12,482 nucleotides of DNA, taken from NCBI GenBank assembly GCA_009785395.1, contig WQWK01000035.1:1-12482 (forward strand), given 5' to 3'. The position numbers were made by a program, and so were the translations under genes. Each line of letters starts with the position of its first letter. Position 1 is the first letter of the stretch. The notes beneath the pieces are model-generated. The model was not told the DNA's origin, made no database searches, and saw only the letters and a program-made list of their open reading frames with translations. The stretch is from Conexibacteraceae bacterium. Lineage in GTDB: Bacteria; Actinomycetota; Thermoleophilia; Solirubrobacterales; Solirubrobacteraceae. This document shows positions 12,230 to 12,482 of this stretch, in pieces.

Positions 12230-12482
12230 TCAGACGCTGTTGGTGCTCGTGGCGACCGCGTCACTCGACGCGCCCCGCCGGATCACCCCCGGCGCCAGAA
12301 GCCGCAGCAGCGCGCCCAGCCAGTAGTAACGCGGCACGTAACGTTCGGCGGCGCCCCCCGGGCCGGCCTCGAGGATCGCCTCGGCCACCACCCCAACCTC
12401 CGACACGGCCCAGCGGGTGCGCCAGTTCGCGCGCAGCTCGGTCTGCGGGAACCCTTCGGTGGCGATGAACCCGGGGAGCACA
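12230..12482 (-). CDS. Short-chain dehydrogenase/reductase, C-terminal part (partial)
   Basis: Only the last ~83 residues are in the window; the N-terminus with its Rossmann glycine motif and YxxxK active site lies beyond position 12482. The fragment starts VLPGFIATEGFPQ, which matches the PGxxxTe segment that follows the active site in SDR enzymes. It continues with a helix SEVGVVAEAILEAG and the tail ERYVPRYYWLGALLRLLAPG, typical of classical SDRs with a hydrophobic C-terminus. Substrate cannot be inferred. The frame stays open to the edge, so the GTG near it is an internal Val. A 20-bp hairpin follows the stop. Confidence 0.8.
   Translation of the reverse strand, partial: VLPGFIATEGFPQTELRANWRTRWAVSEVGVVAEAILEAGPGGAAERYVPRYYWLGALLRLLAPGVIRRGASSDAVATSTNSV

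Overview
The window is GC-rich, uses GTG and TTG starts freely, and carries two secreted proteins of a style I associate with Actinomycetota of the class Thermoleophilia (Solirubrobacter/Conexibacter-like). The clues are an N-terminus with the block SPAMLVALTALFLSLGGVGY followed by a TC...GQAMTAIDVNG..TC motif, and an Fn3-like secreted protein with a FNLAAGAKGNVSVTLTAKGK-type tail. The lineage call is inference from family resemblance. No rRNA, tRNA, CRISPR array, insertion sequence or integrase is visible.

Layout. Positions 36-1224 (minus): an Fpg/Nei-family DNA glycosylase and a small hypothetical gene 4 nt behind it. Positions 1346-1642 (plus): a small hypothetical gene, closed by a strong bidirectional hairpin. 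Positions 1751-5798: a high-affinity phosphate transporter, with pstS on minus diverging from a tightly overlapping pstC-pstA-pstB operon on plus. Their 228-nt shared promoter region contains an 11-nt-periodic TTGTTAC/TTGTAAT array that I read as Pho boxes. No phoU, phoR or phoP is present. A bidirectional terminator (5847-5880) separates pstB from the convergent gene. Positions 5911-7254 (minus): a secreted 447-aa protein with a lysine-rich linker, preceded by a 343-nt gene-free region. That region carries two more dimeric copies of the same Pho-box-like repeat, which links this gene to the pst locus. Positions 7598-9615 (minus): a cyclophilin and an aldehyde dehydrogenase, probably co-transcribed. 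Positions 9724-10584 (minus): a membrane-anchored or secreted 286-aa protein. Positions 10709-12136 (minus): a DEAD-box RNA helicase with a DbpA-type RNA-binding tail. Positions 12230-12482 (minus): the C-terminal end of a short-chain dehydrogenase cut by the window edge.

How it works together. The central theme is phosphate-starvation uptake: PstS captures phosphate outside the cell, PstC/PstA form the channel and PstB powers it. The repeat-based link suggests that the secreted 447-aa protein is a further member of the phosphate regulon, of unknown role. The most interesting material is regulatory: the matching Pho-type repeat arrays at two loci, nested repeats in the pstS leader, a 10-mer shared at the same distance upstream of two secreted-protein genes, and a recurrent TAnnnT motif 7-9 nt before four start codons that lack a Shine-Dalgarno sequence (likely leaderless mRNAs). 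The other genes look like ordinary housekeeping or metabolic genes, although the glycosylase belongs to a divergent branch.
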